64,000 nucleotides of DNA, taken from contig QFNI01000018.1 in the NCBI GenBank assembly GCA_003240775.1, forward strand, positions 28,294 to 92,293, read 5' to 3'. The position numbers were made by a program, and so were the translations under genes. This stretch comes from Mesorhizobium amorphae (GTDB lineage: Bacteria; Pseudomonadota; Alphaproteobacteria; Rhizobiales; Rhizobiaceae). The notes under the pieces were generated by a model. The model was not told where the DNA came from. It was given only the letters and a program-made list of their open reading frames with translations, and did no database searches. Position 1 is the stretch's first letter. Every line of letters begins with the position of its first letter. Shown in pieces: positions 25,396-35,486 of this stretch.

Positions 25396-26846
25396 GCGAC
25401 CGGGGACGCATTCTCGTAGCCGACGACGACGCGGCGATCCGCACCGTGCTCAACCAGGCGCTCTCGCGCGTGGGGCACGAGGTGCGCACCACGCCCAACG
25501 CAGCAACGCTGTGGAAGTGGGTGCAGGCCGGCGAGGGGGACCTCGTGATCACCGATGTGGTGATGCCCGACGGCAACGCCTTCGACATGCTGCCACGCAT
25601 CCGCAAGGCGCGGCCGGAGCTGCCGGTGGTCGTGATGAGCGCGCAGAACACGTTCATGACGGCGATCCGGGCTTCGGAATCGGGCGCCTACGAATACCTG
25701 CCCAAGCCTTTCGACCTCTCGGAGCTTCTGGCCATCGTCAGTCGCGCATTGGCCGAGCCCAAGCCCGGCCCCGCCGAGCCCAAGCCCGACGAACCGGAGG
25801 CCATGCCGCTGATCGGGCGCTCGCCGGCCATGCAGGACATCTACCGCATGCTCGCCCGCATGATGCAGACGGACCTGACGGTGATGATCTCCGGCGAATC
25901 GGGCACCGGCAAGGAGCTTGTGGCACGAGCGCTGCACGAATACGGACGCAGGCGGGCAGGGCCATTCGTCGCCATCAACATGGCGGCCATCCCACGGGAC
26001 CTGATAGAATCTGAGCTCTTCGGCCACGAGAAGGGGGCGTTTACCGGGGCGCAGCATCGCTCGACCGGCCGCTTCGAGCAGGCGGAGGGCGGAACGCTCT
26101 TTCTGGACGAGATCGGCGACATGCCGATGGACGCGCAGACGCGATTGCTTCGCGTGCTCCAGCAGGGCGAGTACACGACGGTGGGCGGGCGGACGCCGAT
26201 CAAGACCGACGTGCGGATCGTGGCTGCCACCAACAAGGACCTGCGCGCGGCCATCAACCAGGGGCTGTTCCGCGAGGACCTCTATTATCGCCTGAACGTG
26301 GTGCCCTTGCGCCTGCCGCCATTGCGCGAGCGCACGGAAGACATCGGCGATCTCGTGCGGCACTTCTTCAAGCAGGGCGAAGCGGAAGGATTGCAGGGCA
26401 AGCGGATCGCGGCGCAGGGGCTCGACCTCATGCGGCGCTACCCTTGGCCAGGCAATGTGCGCGAGCTGGAAAACCTCGTGCGGCGCCTGGCAGCGCTCTA
26501 CCCCCAGGATGAAATCTCAGCCGAGGTGATCGCCAACGAGCTGCGCTCGGACGTGCAGACGGGGCAGGGCGGAGGGGAAGCGACGCTGCCCGAGAATCTC
26601 TCCATCTCGCATGCGGTGGAGCACTTCCTGCAGCGCTATTTCTCGTCCTACGGCGCAAGCCTGCCGCCGCCGGGGCTTTACCAGCGCGTGCTGGCCGAGG
26701 TGGAGTACCCGCTGGTGCTCGCCTCGATGACGGCCACACGCGGCAACCAGATAAAGGCAGCCGAGCTTTTGGGCGTGAACCGTAACACTTTGCGCAAGAA
26801 GATCAAGGACTTGGGCGTTTCCGTTTACCGGGGTTCGCGGGTCTGA
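25392..26846 (+). CDS. ntrC: Nitrogen regulation response regulator NtrC
   Basis: NtrC activates sigma-54 promoters of nitrogen-assimilation genes when phosphorylated by NtrB. The 484 residues comprise a receiver domain (1-120) with phospho-acceptor Asp55 in VITDVVMPD, and an AAA+ domain with Walker A GESGTGKE near residue 168. The sigma-54 contact motif GAFTGA near residue 215 is intact. A C-terminal Fis-type helix-turn-helix follows (ATRGNQIKAAELLGVNRNTLRKKI, read in segments). The start overlaps the ntrB stop. It is followed by a short hairpin before ntrY. Confidence 0.97.
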   Translation: MSDRGRILVADDDAAIRTVLNQALSRVGHEVRTTPNAATLWKWVQAGEGDLVITDVVMPDGNAFDMLPRIRKARPELPVVVMSAQNTFMTAIRASESGAYEYLPKPFDLSELLAIVSRALAEPKPGPAEPKPDEPEAMPLIGRSPAMQDIYRMLARMMQTDLTVMISGESGTGKELVARALHEYGRRRAGPFVAINMAAIPRDLIESELFGHEKGAFTGAQHRSTGRFEQAEGGTLFLDEIGDMPMDAQTRLLRVLQQGEYTTVGGRTPIKTDVRIVAATNKDLRAAINQGLFREDLYYRLNVVPLRLPPLRERTEDIGDLVRHFFKQGEAEGLQGKRIAAQGLDLMRRYPWPGNVRELENLVRRLAALYPQDEISAEVIANELRSDVQTGQGGGEATLPENLSISHAVEHFLQRYFSSYGASLPPPGLYQRVLAEVEYPLVLASMTATRGNQIKAAELLGVNRNTLRKKIKDLGVSVYRGSRV

Positions 26847-26851
26847 TCGGT

Positions 26852-26870
26852 CAAACTCGCTCCGAGTTTG
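26852..26870 (+). terminator. Short hairpin after ntrC
   Basis: An 8-bp perfect inverted repeat, CAAACTCG (26852-26859) and CGAGTTTG (26863-26870), with a CTC loop follows the ntrC stop by 5 bp. There is no U-tract after it, so termination would be weak. It could instead mark mRNA processing between ntrC and ntrY. Confidence 0.4.
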
Positions 26871-26898
26871 TTGCATAATCGCCACAATGCGTTGCATA
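26871..26898 (+). promoter_or_regulatory. Repeated TTGCATA motif in the ntrC-ntrY gap
   Basis: TTGCATA occurs at 26871-26877 and again at 26892-26898, exactly 21 bp (two helical turns) apart. The second is part of the palindrome ATGC-GTT-GCAT. Such spacing fits a repressor or activator binding two sites on the same face of the DNA upstream of ntrY. This is a visual observation; no known factor is assigned. Confidence 0.3.
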
Positions 26899-26944
26899 GA
26901 ACCGAATCTTCGCGACTGACGCAGTTCGGATCCAAGACCACGCA

Positions 26945-29228
26945 ATGGCGACCCAGGCGCAGCCGCGGCTGCACCCTTCCCCCATCTTCAAGCGCGGCGC
27001 GCAGACCGAGAGTCGAAGGCTGGCCGCGCTTCCGGGCATCCTGGCGGTCGCGGGTGCGCTCCTAAGCGGCGCGGTCTCGTTCGCGATCCTGATGGGCGCG
27101 ACGCCTATCGTGCCCGACGAGGCGACCACGCTGACGCTGATCGGCGTGAATGCCGGCTTCCTTCTGCTGCTGCTCGGCCTGATCGTGCGCGAGGTGCACC
27201 GCATCCTGATGGCGCGACGCAACGGCAAGGCCGCTTCGCGCCTCCATGTGCGGATCGTCGCCATGTTCTCTCTGGTGGCAGCGCTGCCGGCCATCATGGT
27301 GGCCGTGATCGCCTCGATCACGCTCGATGTCGGCCTAGACCGGTGGTTCGAGATCCGCACCAAGACGATCATCAGCTCCTCGCTGTCGATCGCGGAAGCC
27401 TATGTCCAGGAGAACGCCCGCAATCTCCAGGGCACCACGATCTCGATGGCATATGACCTCGACAACGCGCGAACGCTCTACGGCCTCGACCGCACGGGCT
27501 TTCGCGAGTTTCTGAGCGAGCAGGCGGTGGGCCGCTCGCTCGCGCACGCAGCGCTCTTGAAGAGCGACGGCTCGTTCGAGATGACGGCCGAAACCAATGT
27601 CGACTTCGCCATGCCCGAGCCCCCGCATGACGCGGTGACGACGGCAGTCGACGGCCGTCCCGTTCTGATCGAGCCGCGCACGCGCAACATCGTGGGCGCC
27701 ATAATCAAGCTCAAGCAGTACGAAGACACCTATCTCTACACGATCCGCACAGTGGACCCCGAGGTGATCCGTGCGCGCCAGATCGTGACGGCAAACAGCG
27801 CGGAATATCGCGGGCTCGAGGCCAACCGGCGCACCACGCAGATCGCCTTTGCCATCCTCTACCTCGGCGTGACGCTGATCATCGTGCTGTCGGCCATCTG
27901 GACGGGCATCGCGGTGGCCGACCGCCTGGTGCGACCGATCCGGCTGCTGATCGGCGCGGCCGACGAGGTGGCGACCGGCAATCTCGACGTGGCGGTGAAG
28001 GTGAGGGGCTCGGACGGCGACGTGGCGTCGCTCGGCGCGACCTTCAACAACATGATCACCGAGCTGAAATCCCAGCGCAACGAACTGCTCCATGCGACGA
28101 GCCTGATCGACGAGCGCCGCCGCTTCTCGGAGGCGGTGCTTTCGGGCGTCACAGCGGGCGTGATTGGGGTGGATGCCAACGGGCGGATAACCATCCTCAA
28201 CCCGTCCGCCGAAGCGATGCTGGGGCTCGAGGCAAAGGATGCGCTGGGCACCGATCTTTCTGGGGCCCTGCCCCATGTCGCCAAGGTGTTCGAGATCGGC
28301 CGCACCTCGGGCAAGCCGGTCTACCGCGAGCAGGTGACCTTTTATCGCCGCGGCACCGAGCGCACCTTCAATGTGCAGGTGACGGTGGAGGAAAGCGGCG
28401 AGAACGGCGACGACCAGTCCTTCGTGGTGACCGTGGACGACATCACCGATCTCGTGCAGGCGCAGCGCTCGTCGGCCTGGGCGGACGTCGCGCGGCGCAT
28501 CGCCCACGAGATCAAGAACCCGCTGACACCCATCCAGCTTTCGGCCGAACGCATCCGCCGCCGCTACGGCAAGAAGATCACCGAGGACCGCGAGGTCTTC
28601 GACCAGTGCACCGACACGATCATCCGCCAAGTGGAGGATATCGGCCGCATGGTGGACGAGTTCTCTGCCTTTGCGCGCATGCCCAAGCCCGAGATGCGCA
28701 CGGTTGACCTGCGTGAGCCGCTGCGTGAGGCGGCCTTCCTGGTGGAAGTTTCCAAGCCCGAGATCGGCTTCAAGCGCGATCTCGGCCCCGACCCGCTGCC
28801 CGGTACCTTCGACACGCGCCTGCTCGGCCAGGCCTTCGGCAATGTGATCAAGAATGCGGCCGAGGCGATCGAGGGCGCGGAGTTCGCAGACGGCGAGCGC
28901 GGCGCGATCCTGGTTCAGGCAGGGCGCGAGGGCGCGATGCTGCGGGTCGACGTGATCGACAACGGCAAGGGCCTGCCGCGCGAGAACCGCGCGCGCCTGC
29001 TCGAGCCCTACATGACCACGCGCGAGAAGGGCACGGGCCTCGGCCTCGCCATCGTCAAGAAGATCATCGAGGACCACGGCGGCACGATCGAATTGCACGA
29101 CGCGCCGCCCGACTTCCACGGGGGCAGGGGCGCGATGGTGACCCTGCTGCTGCCGGCTGCGGCCGCCACCCAGAAGACACAAAGGGCGGCGAATGCCGCC
29201 GAGAACAATCAAGCAAGCGGAGCGGAAC

Positions 29229-29239
<11 letters not shown>
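26945..29239 (+). CDS. ntrY: Nitrogen/redox sensor histidine kinase NtrY
   Basis: NtrY is the membrane kinase for NtrX, linked to nitrogen metabolism, respiration and envelope control in alphaproteobacteria. The 764-residue protein has three hydrophobic segments in the first 120 residues, a periplasmic sensor region (about 125-300), another membrane helix (VLSAIWTGIAVAD region), a HAMP domain, a PAS domain near 390-490, a HisKA domain with His521 in RRIAHEIKNPLTPI, and an ATPase domain with NVIKNAAEAI, DNGKGLP and GTGLGLAIVKKI. It starts about 100 bp after ntrC and overlaps ntrX. Its signal is not visible from sequence. Confidence 0.96.
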
Positions 29240-30593
<1,354 letters not shown>

Positions 30594-30599
30594 CCCCAG

Positions 30600-30644
30600 G
30601 CAGTTCCGGCTGGGCTGCGAAGGGGTTTCGCATCCGGAAACTGC
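30600..30644 (+). terminator. Nested hairpin between ntrX and the aminotransferase gene
   Basis: An outer stem pairs GCAGTT-CCGG (30600-30609) with CCGG-A-AACTGC (30634-30644), with one bulged base. An inner hairpin pairs TGCGAA (30616-30621) with TTCGCA (30627-30632). No U-tract follows. It may be a weak terminator or a structured 5' leader of the next gene. Confidence 0.45.
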
Positions 30645-30675
30645 GGCAAACACCAAGAATCGAGAGGGACCCGCC

Positions 30676-31539
30676 TTGCCTCGCATCGCCTATGTGAACG
30701 GCCGCTACGTGCCGCACAGCCACGCTTCCGTTCACATCGAGGACCGCGGTTACCAGTTCGCGGACGGGGTCTACGAGGTGTGCGAGGTGGCGCGCGGCTT
30801 CATCGTGGACAGCGTTCGCCATCTCGACCGGCTCGACCGCTCGCTTCGTGAGCTGCGCATCGCGTGGCCGCTCAAGCGCGCTGCCTTGGAGCTGGTGATG
30901 AGCGAGGTGATCCGGCGCAACAGGGTGCGCGACGGCATGGTCTATCTGCAGGTGACGCGCGGGGTCGCGCCGCGCGACCACGTGTTCCCAAAGCCCGGAA
31001 CGCCTTCCGCCATCGTGGTGACGGCCAAGCGCACAGACCCTGCCGCGGGCCATGCACGAGCGGAAGCCGGCATCGCCGTGATCTCGGTGCCGGAAAACCG
31101 CTGGGAGAGGGTGGACATCAAGAGCGTGGGCCTGCTCCCCAACGTGCTCGCCCGCCAGGCGGCCAAGGAACAGGGCGCGCAGGAAGCTTGGTTCGTGGAT
31201 GCCGAAGGCTTAGTGACGGAAGGCGCGGCCACCAATGCCTGGATCGTGACGGGCGAGGGCAAGCTCGTGACCCGGCCGGCCGAGCATGGCATCCTGAAAG
31301 GCGTGACGCGCACCACGCTTTTCGATCTCGCGGCCCGCGAAGGGCTGAAGATAGAGGAGCGGCCGTTCACCGTGGCCGAGGCACAGGGTGCGCGCGAAGC
31401 CTTCATTTCGGCAGCCACCACGCTCGTCATGCCGGTGGTCTCGATCGATGGAAAAACGGTCGCCAACGGCCATCCCGGCACGATCGCGCTTTCGCTTCGG
31501 CAGGCGTTTTTTGACATTGCGGAAAAGAAACCGGCCTGA
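30676..31539 (+). CDS. dat: D-amino-acid aminotransferase (PLP fold type IV)
   Basis: This PLP enzyme most likely interconverts D-alanine and D-glutamate for peptidoglycan. The 287-residue protein shows the fold-type IV features: HASVHIEDRGYQFADGVYEV near residue 16, KSVGLLPNVLARQAAKEQGA with the probable PLP Lys, the EGAATNAWIV strand-loop near residue 190, and SAATTLVMPVVSIDG near the C-terminus. The start is TTG at 30676 with a GAGAGGGA ribosome site. Branched-chain aminotransferase is an alternative, but the length and ADGVYEV motif favour D-amino acid transaminase. It lies between ntrX and hfq, as in many rhizobia. Confidence 0.88.
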   Translation: MPRIAYVNGRYVPHSHASVHIEDRGYQFADGVYEVCEVARGFIVDSVRHLDRLDRSLRELRIAWPLKRAALELVMSEVIRRNRVRDGMVYLQVTRGVAPRDHVFPKPGTPSAIVVTAKRTDPAAGHARAEAGIAVISVPENRWERVDIKSVGLLPNVLARQAAKEQGAQEAWFVDAEGLVTEGAATNAWIVTGEGKLVTRPAEHGILKGVTRTTLFDLAAREGLKIEERPFTVAEAQGAREAFISAATTLVMPVVSIDGKTVANGHPGTIALSLRQAFFDIAEKKPA

Positions 31540-31672
31540 TACCGCAAAGGCGGGCGGGGCCTGCGGGGTGTTCGGCACGCGTTTTTTGGCGTGATCACAA
31601 CGTGTCGCGCGAGGCATCGCTTCCCGCAGCCTGTCGCATCCGCGGACAGATCAGACAAGAAAAGAAAAAACC

Positions 31673-31909
31673 ATGGCTGAAAGGTCGCAAAACCTTCAGG
31701 ATCTGTTCCTGAACTCGGTTCGCAAGAGCAAGAACCCCCTGACCATCTTCCTGATCAACGGCGTGAAGCTGACGGGCGTGGTCACGTCGTTCGACAATTT
31801 CTGCGTGCTGCTGCGCCGCGACGGGCATTCGCAGCTCGTCTACAAACATGCCATCTCGACCATCATGCCGAGCCAGCCGGTGAACATGTTCGAGGGTGAG
31901 GACGCTTAA
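31673..31909 (+). CDS. hfq: RNA chaperone Hfq
   Basis: Hfq is a hexameric Sm-like protein that helps small RNAs pair with mRNAs. In rhizobia it controls nitrogen fixation, metabolism and stress genes. The 78-residue protein is almost all Sm core: QNLQDLFLNSVRKSKNPLTIFLINGVKLTG (Sm1, read in segments), FDNFCVLLRRDGHSQLVYKHAIST (Sm2). The KH motif of the proximal RNA face is intact. The acidic C-terminal tail is very short. It follows a 133-bp gap that should contain its promoter and is 6 bp before hflX. Confidence 0.97.
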   Translation: MAERSQNLQDLFLNSVRKSKNPLTIFLINGVKLTGVVTSFDNFCVLLRRDGHSQLVYKHAISTIMPSQPVNMFEGEDA

Positions 31910-31915
31910 CGGGCC

Positions 31916-33283
31916 TTGGCTTCCTTCGACACGCACGACAATCATGACCGCGAGGGCAATGGTCGCACCACGGGTGCGCGAACACTCCTTGTGGTTCCCG
32001 TTCTGACGCGCGAGCCGCGCAACGACGACCACGGCAGCGGCGCTCGGCCCAGGCTGCCGCGCTCGCCCGAAGCGCGCCGCGAAGAGGCGCTCGGCCTCGC
32101 CAACGCGATCGCCCTCGACGTCGTGGCGGACGCCGTGGTGATGCTGGCCGACCCGCGGCCGGCGACGCTTCTAGGCTCGGGCAAGGTGGCGGAGTTCGCC
32201 GAAACCGTGGCCGATCAGAAGATCGAACTGGTGATCGTGGATCACGCGCTGACGCCCGTGCAGCAGCGCAATCTCGAGCGCGAGCTGAAGGCCAAGGTGC
32301 TCGACCGCACGGGGCTGATCCTCGAAATCTTCGGCGAGCGCGCGCGCACCAAGGAAGGCACGTTGCAGGTCGAACTCGCCCATCTCGAATATCAGAAGGG
32401 CAGGCTCGTGCGCTCCTGGACCCACCTGGAGCGCCAGCGCGGTGGTGCGGGTTTCCTGGGCGGGCCCGGCGAAACGCAGATCGAGGCCGACCGGCGGCTT
32501 CTCCAGGACAAGATCATCAAGCTCAAGCGCGAGTTGGAGACCGTGCGCCGCACGCGCACGCTGCACCGCGCCAAGCGCAAGAAGGTGCCGTTTCCGGTTG
32601 TGGCCATCGTCGGCTACACGAATGCCGGAAAGTCCACGCTGTTCAACCGCATGACGGGCGCAGGCGTTCTGGCCGAGGATCAGCTTTTCGCGACGCTCGA
32701 CCCGACGCTGCGCCGCCTGCGCCTGCCGCATGGCACGCCCGTGATCCTGTCGGACACGGTGGGCTTCGTTTCCGACCTGCCGACCCATCTGGTGGCAGCG
32801 TTCCGCGCGACGCTGGAAGAGGTGCTGGAAGCCGATCTCATCTTGCACGTGCGCGACATCGCAGACCCCGACACAGCCGCCCAGGCCGAGGATGTCGAGC
32901 GTATCCTGCAGGACCTCGGCGTGGAGCCCGGCGATCGCGGGATGATCGAGGTCTGGAACAAGATCGACCTCCTGCCTGACGAGGACCGCGCGCAGCTGCG
33001 CGTGAACGCGGAGGGCGAGGCGACGCCCAAGGTCGCCATCTCAGCCATGAGCGGGGAGGGGATCGACAAGCTGTCCGCCCTGATCGAACGTGAGGTGGCG
33101 GGCGAGATCGTGACCGCGCAGCTCGTTCTCGCGCCTGCACAGCTAGGGCAGCTCGGCTGGATCTACGCCAACAGCGAGGTCGCATCGCGAACGGACGAGG
33201 AAGACGGCAGCGTGGCGTTCGAACTGCGTCTGACCCGCCAGGCGGCTGAAGAGCTGGACGAGCGGCTCAGCCAGGGACGCTAA
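31916..33283 (+). CDS. hflX: GTPase HflX
   Basis: HflX is a ribosome-associated GTPase that splits stalled or stressed ribosomes. The 455-residue protein has the N-terminal HflX domain (LLVVPVLTREPR, then LLGSGKVAEFAE), the glycine-rich coiled region GGAGFLGGPGETQIEADRR (read in segments), and a G domain with G1 VGYTNAGKSTLFN near residue 232, G3 DTVGFVSDLP and G4 NKID. I take the TTG at 31916 as start, 6 bp after hfq. The one ATG close by is out of frame. The hfq-hflX pairing is conserved in proteobacteria. Confidence 0.94.
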   Translation: MASFDTHDNHDREGNGRTTGARTLLVVPVLTREPRNDDHGSGARPRLPRSPEARREEALGLANAIALDVVADAVVMLADPRPATLLGSGKVAEFAETVADQKIELVIVDHALTPVQQRNLERELKAKVLDRTGLILEIFGERARTKEGTLQVELAHLEYQKGRLVRSWTHLERQRGGAGFLGGPGETQIEADRRLLQDKIIKLKRELETVRRTRTLHRAKRKKVPFPVVAIVGYTNAGKSTLFNRMTGAGVLAEDQLFATLDPTLRRLRLPHGTPVILSDTVGFVSDLPTHLVAAFRATLEEVLEADLILHVRDIADPDTAAQAEDVERILQDLGVEPGDRGMIEVWNKIDLLPDEDRAQLRVNAEGEATPKVAISAMSGEGIDKLSALIEREVAGEIVTAQLVLAPAQLGQLGWIYANSEVASRTDEEDGSVAFELRLTRQAAEELDERLSQGR

Positions 33284-33382
33284 GAGAGCAAGACGCGTCA
33301 GGCGACTCTGCCTGCTATGAGGGCAGTGTTGAGTCGGCGCTCGCAATTTAGGCAGCTGCCCCATCGCGCAATATGACTCGCG

Positions 33383-34243
33383 TCATACCTCTTCTAGCTT
33401 GGCTCTCACCCAGAGTGCCTCCATCTCGTCAAGACTGGCTTCCTCCAGCGGTATTCCGGTCGCCGCGAGCGATGTCTCGATGAACCCGAAGCGGCGGCGA
33501 AACTTCGCGTTCGTGGCGCGCAGGGCCTGCTCGGGCTCGATCTCCAGAAGCCGCGCGAGGTTGACGAGCGAGAAGAAGACGTCGCCCATCTCGGCTTCGA
33601 TTTGCGCCCGGTCTCCACTCGCCACCACAGTTCGAAGCTCCCCGAGTTCCTCGTCCATCTTGTCGAGCACAGGAGCTGCGTCACCCCAATCGAAGCCGAC
33701 TTGGGAGGCCTTCGCCTGAAGCTTGCCCGCAGCGATCAGCGGCGGCAGCGTGCGGGGCACTTGGTCGAGGAGGCCCGTTGGCGGCTGCTCGACATCAGGC
33801 GCGCGCGCGGCGCGCGCGGCTTTCTCGTCGGCCTTGATAGCTTCCCATGAGCGCTTTGCAGCGCGCGCATCGCCAGCGGCCTCATCGCCGAAGACGTGGG
33901 GATGGCGCCGGATCATCTTGGCCGTGATGGCCTGAACGACATCGCCAAAATCGAACGCACCGGTTTCGGATGCCATCTGGGCGTGGAAGACGACTTGAAG
34001 CAGGAGATCGCCCAGTTCGTCGCAGAGATCGGCCATGTCGTTGCGCTCGATGGCTTCGGCCACCTCGTACGCTTCCTCGATCGTATAGGGCACGATCGTC
34101 GGGAAGCTTTGCGCGACGTCCCACGGACATCCATCCACGGGGTCCCGCAACGCCCGCATGATGCGAAGAAGCTCGCCGATGTCGCGCGAGGGCTTTGGAG
34201 AAATGGACAAGGGAGATGCTCCGTTCACTGCCGTGCTTTTCAT
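33383..34243 (-). CDS. mazG: Nucleoside triphosphate pyrophosphohydrolase MazG
   Basis: MazG hydrolyses (d)NTPs to monophosphates and pyrophosphate, limiting mutagenic nucleotides and, in E. coli, lowering ppGpp. The 286-residue protein has two MazG domains. The first has LRDPVDGCPWDVAQSF and ELGDLLLQVVFHAQMA with the metal-binding Glu/Asp residues. The second lies near residue 190 (VGFDWGDAAPVLDKMDEELGEL, read in segments, and AEMGDVFFSLVNLAR). The ATG at 34243 was chosen because the 47 codons upstream show no family similarity. It faces hflX tail to tail and is the last gene before the dif-bearing gap. Confidence 0.95.
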   Translation of the reverse strand: MKSTAVNGASPLSISPKPSRDIGELLRIMRALRDPVDGCPWDVAQSFPTIVPYTIEEAYEVAEAIERNDMADLCDELGDLLLQVVFHAQMASETGAFDFGDVVQAITAKMIRRHPHVFGDEAAGDARAAKRSWEAIKADEKAARAARAPDVEQPPTGLLDQVPRTLPPLIAAGKLQAKASQVGFDWGDAAPVLDKMDEELGELRTVVASGDRAQIEAEMGDVFFSLVNLARLLEIEPEQALRATNAKFRRRFGFIETSLAATGIPLEEASLDEMEALWVRAKLEEV

Positions 34244-34394
34244 CAGCGAGCGAACGGCGCCCGTCAAATGGTCATGCGGCGAGGCGGGGAGAAAAGTGGT
34301 GCGCAGCGCTGGAGATCGCTGGCTGTGGCAGGAGGGGATCGGTCGAACGAGGCCACACCGCACCCGAATCCCAACCTCACGCACGCCAATCCAT

Positions 34395-34422
34395 AAGTCG
34401 CATAAGATATATTATGGAACTT
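34395..34422 (+). other. dif: Candidate dif site (XerC/XerD chromosome dimer resolution)
   Basis: The 28 bp fit the dif layout of two 11-bp arms around a 6-bp spacer. The XerC-side arm is AAGTCGCATAA (34395-34405), the spacer GATATA (34406-34411) and the XerD-side arm TTATGGAACTT (34412-34422). The inner arm bases CGCATAA and TTATG are the same as in E. coli dif, whose spacer is TGTATA. The symmetry extends two bases further on each side. It is intergenic, and coding strands switch around it. It should be the place where FtsK and XerCD resolve chromosome dimers at the terminus. An attachment site for a Xer-using element is an alternative, but no element is present. Confidence 0.75.
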
Positions 34423-34664
34423 ATATGCAGTGATTTCGGGGTGGCTGCTGGTTCGTGATGGCAATGGAAAGCGCGAGGTTGACTGCGCCTCCATCAGGCC
34501 CTCGTCGCGCGTCCCGCCAGCATCTCAGACGATCTCCGCAACCCCGCCAGTTTATGCGCTGGCGTATGGGCGTGGATCAGTGACTGGCTGAGGCAGTGAG
34601 TGCCGGTCCAGATGCGGGCGAGCGATCAACGCGTGTGAGACGTAGTCATCTGAGCCTGAATGAG

Positions 34665-34698
34665 AAAAGCTCCCCAACTTTGCGGTCGAAGAGCTTTT
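34665..34698 (-). terminator. Possible terminator after lexA
   Basis: An inverted repeat, AAAAGCTC (34665-34672) and GAGCTTTT (34691-34698), lies 34 bp past the lexA stop. Read on the minus strand it gives an 8-bp stem with an 18-base loop that ends in TTTT. It is plausible but weak. Confidence 0.35.
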
Positions 34699-34731
34699 TA
34701 GGATCCAACGTCTGTGCGACAGGCGCTGCGG

Positions 34732-35439
34732 TCAGTAGCGGCGGATCAGGCCCACGAGCTTGCCCTGGACCTTCACGCGGTCGGGGCCGAAGATGCGGGT
34801 CTCATAAGCGGGGTTGGCGGCCTCGAGCGCGATGGAGGCGCCCTTGCGGCGGAAGCGCTTCAAGGTGGCTTCCTGGTCGTCAACGAGAGCGACCACGATC
34901 TCGCCGGCATTGGCGGTGTTGGTGTTGCGGATGATCACCGTGTCGCCGTCGAGGATGCCGGCGTCCACCATCGAATCGCCGCGCACTTCGAGCGCGTAGT
35001 GCTCGCCGCCCGAAAGCATCTCGGGCGGAACGACGATGGAATGGGTCTGGTGCTGGATCGCCTCGATCGGCACACCGGCGGCGATGCGACCCATGACGGG
35101 CAAGGAAACGGACGTGTCGCGAGCAGACTGCTGCGGCTTGGCCTGCTCGACCGGCTTGCGGCCCAAACTGCCCTCAATGACGCTCGGCGAGAACTTCCGG
35201 GGCGGCTGCGGAACGGGCGTGGCAGCCTCGGGCAGGCGGAGCACTTCGAGTGCCCTCGCCCGGTTCGGCAAGCGGCGGATGAAGCCCCGCTCCTCCAAAG
35301 CCATGATCAAACGGTGGATGCCCGACTTCGAAGCGAGGTCGAGTGCCTCCTTCATCTCGTCGAATGACGGCGGAATGCCCGACTCCCGCATCCTGTCGTG
35401 GATGAAGAGGAGGAGTTCGTGCTGTTTCCGCGTAAGCAT
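34732..35439 (-). CDS. lexA: SOS repressor LexA
   Basis: LexA represses DNA-damage genes and cleaves itself when RecA is activated. The 235-residue protein has a winged helix-turn-helix (residues 1-65, including SFDEMKEALDLASKSGIHRLI read in segments), a linker, and a peptidase S24 domain. The cleavage bond is Ala121-Gly122 in RIAAGVP, the catalytic Ser is 156 in GDSMVDAG and the catalytic Lys is 194 in ATLKRF. The ATG at 35439 starts the classical MLTRKQHELL N-terminus. A perfect alphaproteobacterial SOS box lies 47 bp upstream, so it is autoregulated. It is downstream of comEC on the same strand. Confidence 0.97.
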   Translation of the reverse strand: MLTRKQHELLLFIHDRMRESGIPPSFDEMKEALDLASKSGIHRLIMALEERGFIRRLPNRARALEVLRLPEAATPVPQPPRKFSPSVIEGSLGRKPVEQAKPQQSARDTSVSLPVMGRIAAGVPIEAIQHQTHSIVVPPEMLSGGEHYALEVRGDSMVDAGILDGDTVIIRNTNTANAGEIVVALVDDQEATLKRFRRKGASIALEAANPAYETRIFGPDRVKVQGKLVGLIRRY

Positions 35440-35461
35440 GGGTCGCCAAAGAATCTGTTGC

Positions 35462-35476
35462 AAACAAAACCAGAAC
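35462..35476 (-). promoter_or_regulatory. Imperfect second SOS box
   Basis: AAAC-AAAACCA-GAAC differs by one base from GAAC-N7-GAAC. It lies 25 bp (centre to centre) nearer to lexA than the perfect box and in the opposite orientation. It may be a weaker second operator. Confidence 0.35.
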
Positions 35477-35486
35477 AAACCTAGAC

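Larger units (their letters stand above)
34244..34731. other. Gene-free gap of 488 bp between mazG and lexA
   Basis: No reading frame here resembles a known protein. The gap contains the mazG upstream region, a candidate dif site at 34395-34422, an AT-rich patch around it in otherwise GC-rich DNA, and a weak inverted repeat just after lexA. I looked for remnants of moeA, which I would expect next to lexA in related genomes, and found none that I could defend. Confidence 0.8.

Noticed and set aside
34395..34422. The dif-like site as the edge of an integrated phage or Xer-dependent mobile element
   Set aside because: No second copy, integrase, or foreign-looking genes lie on either side in this window. 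Both neighbours are housekeeping genes.
34425..34731. Small open frames between dif and lexA, and a possible moeA remnant
   Set aside because: Frames are short, no ribosome site or recognisable motif is present, and none matches the MoeA C-terminus in any frame I read.
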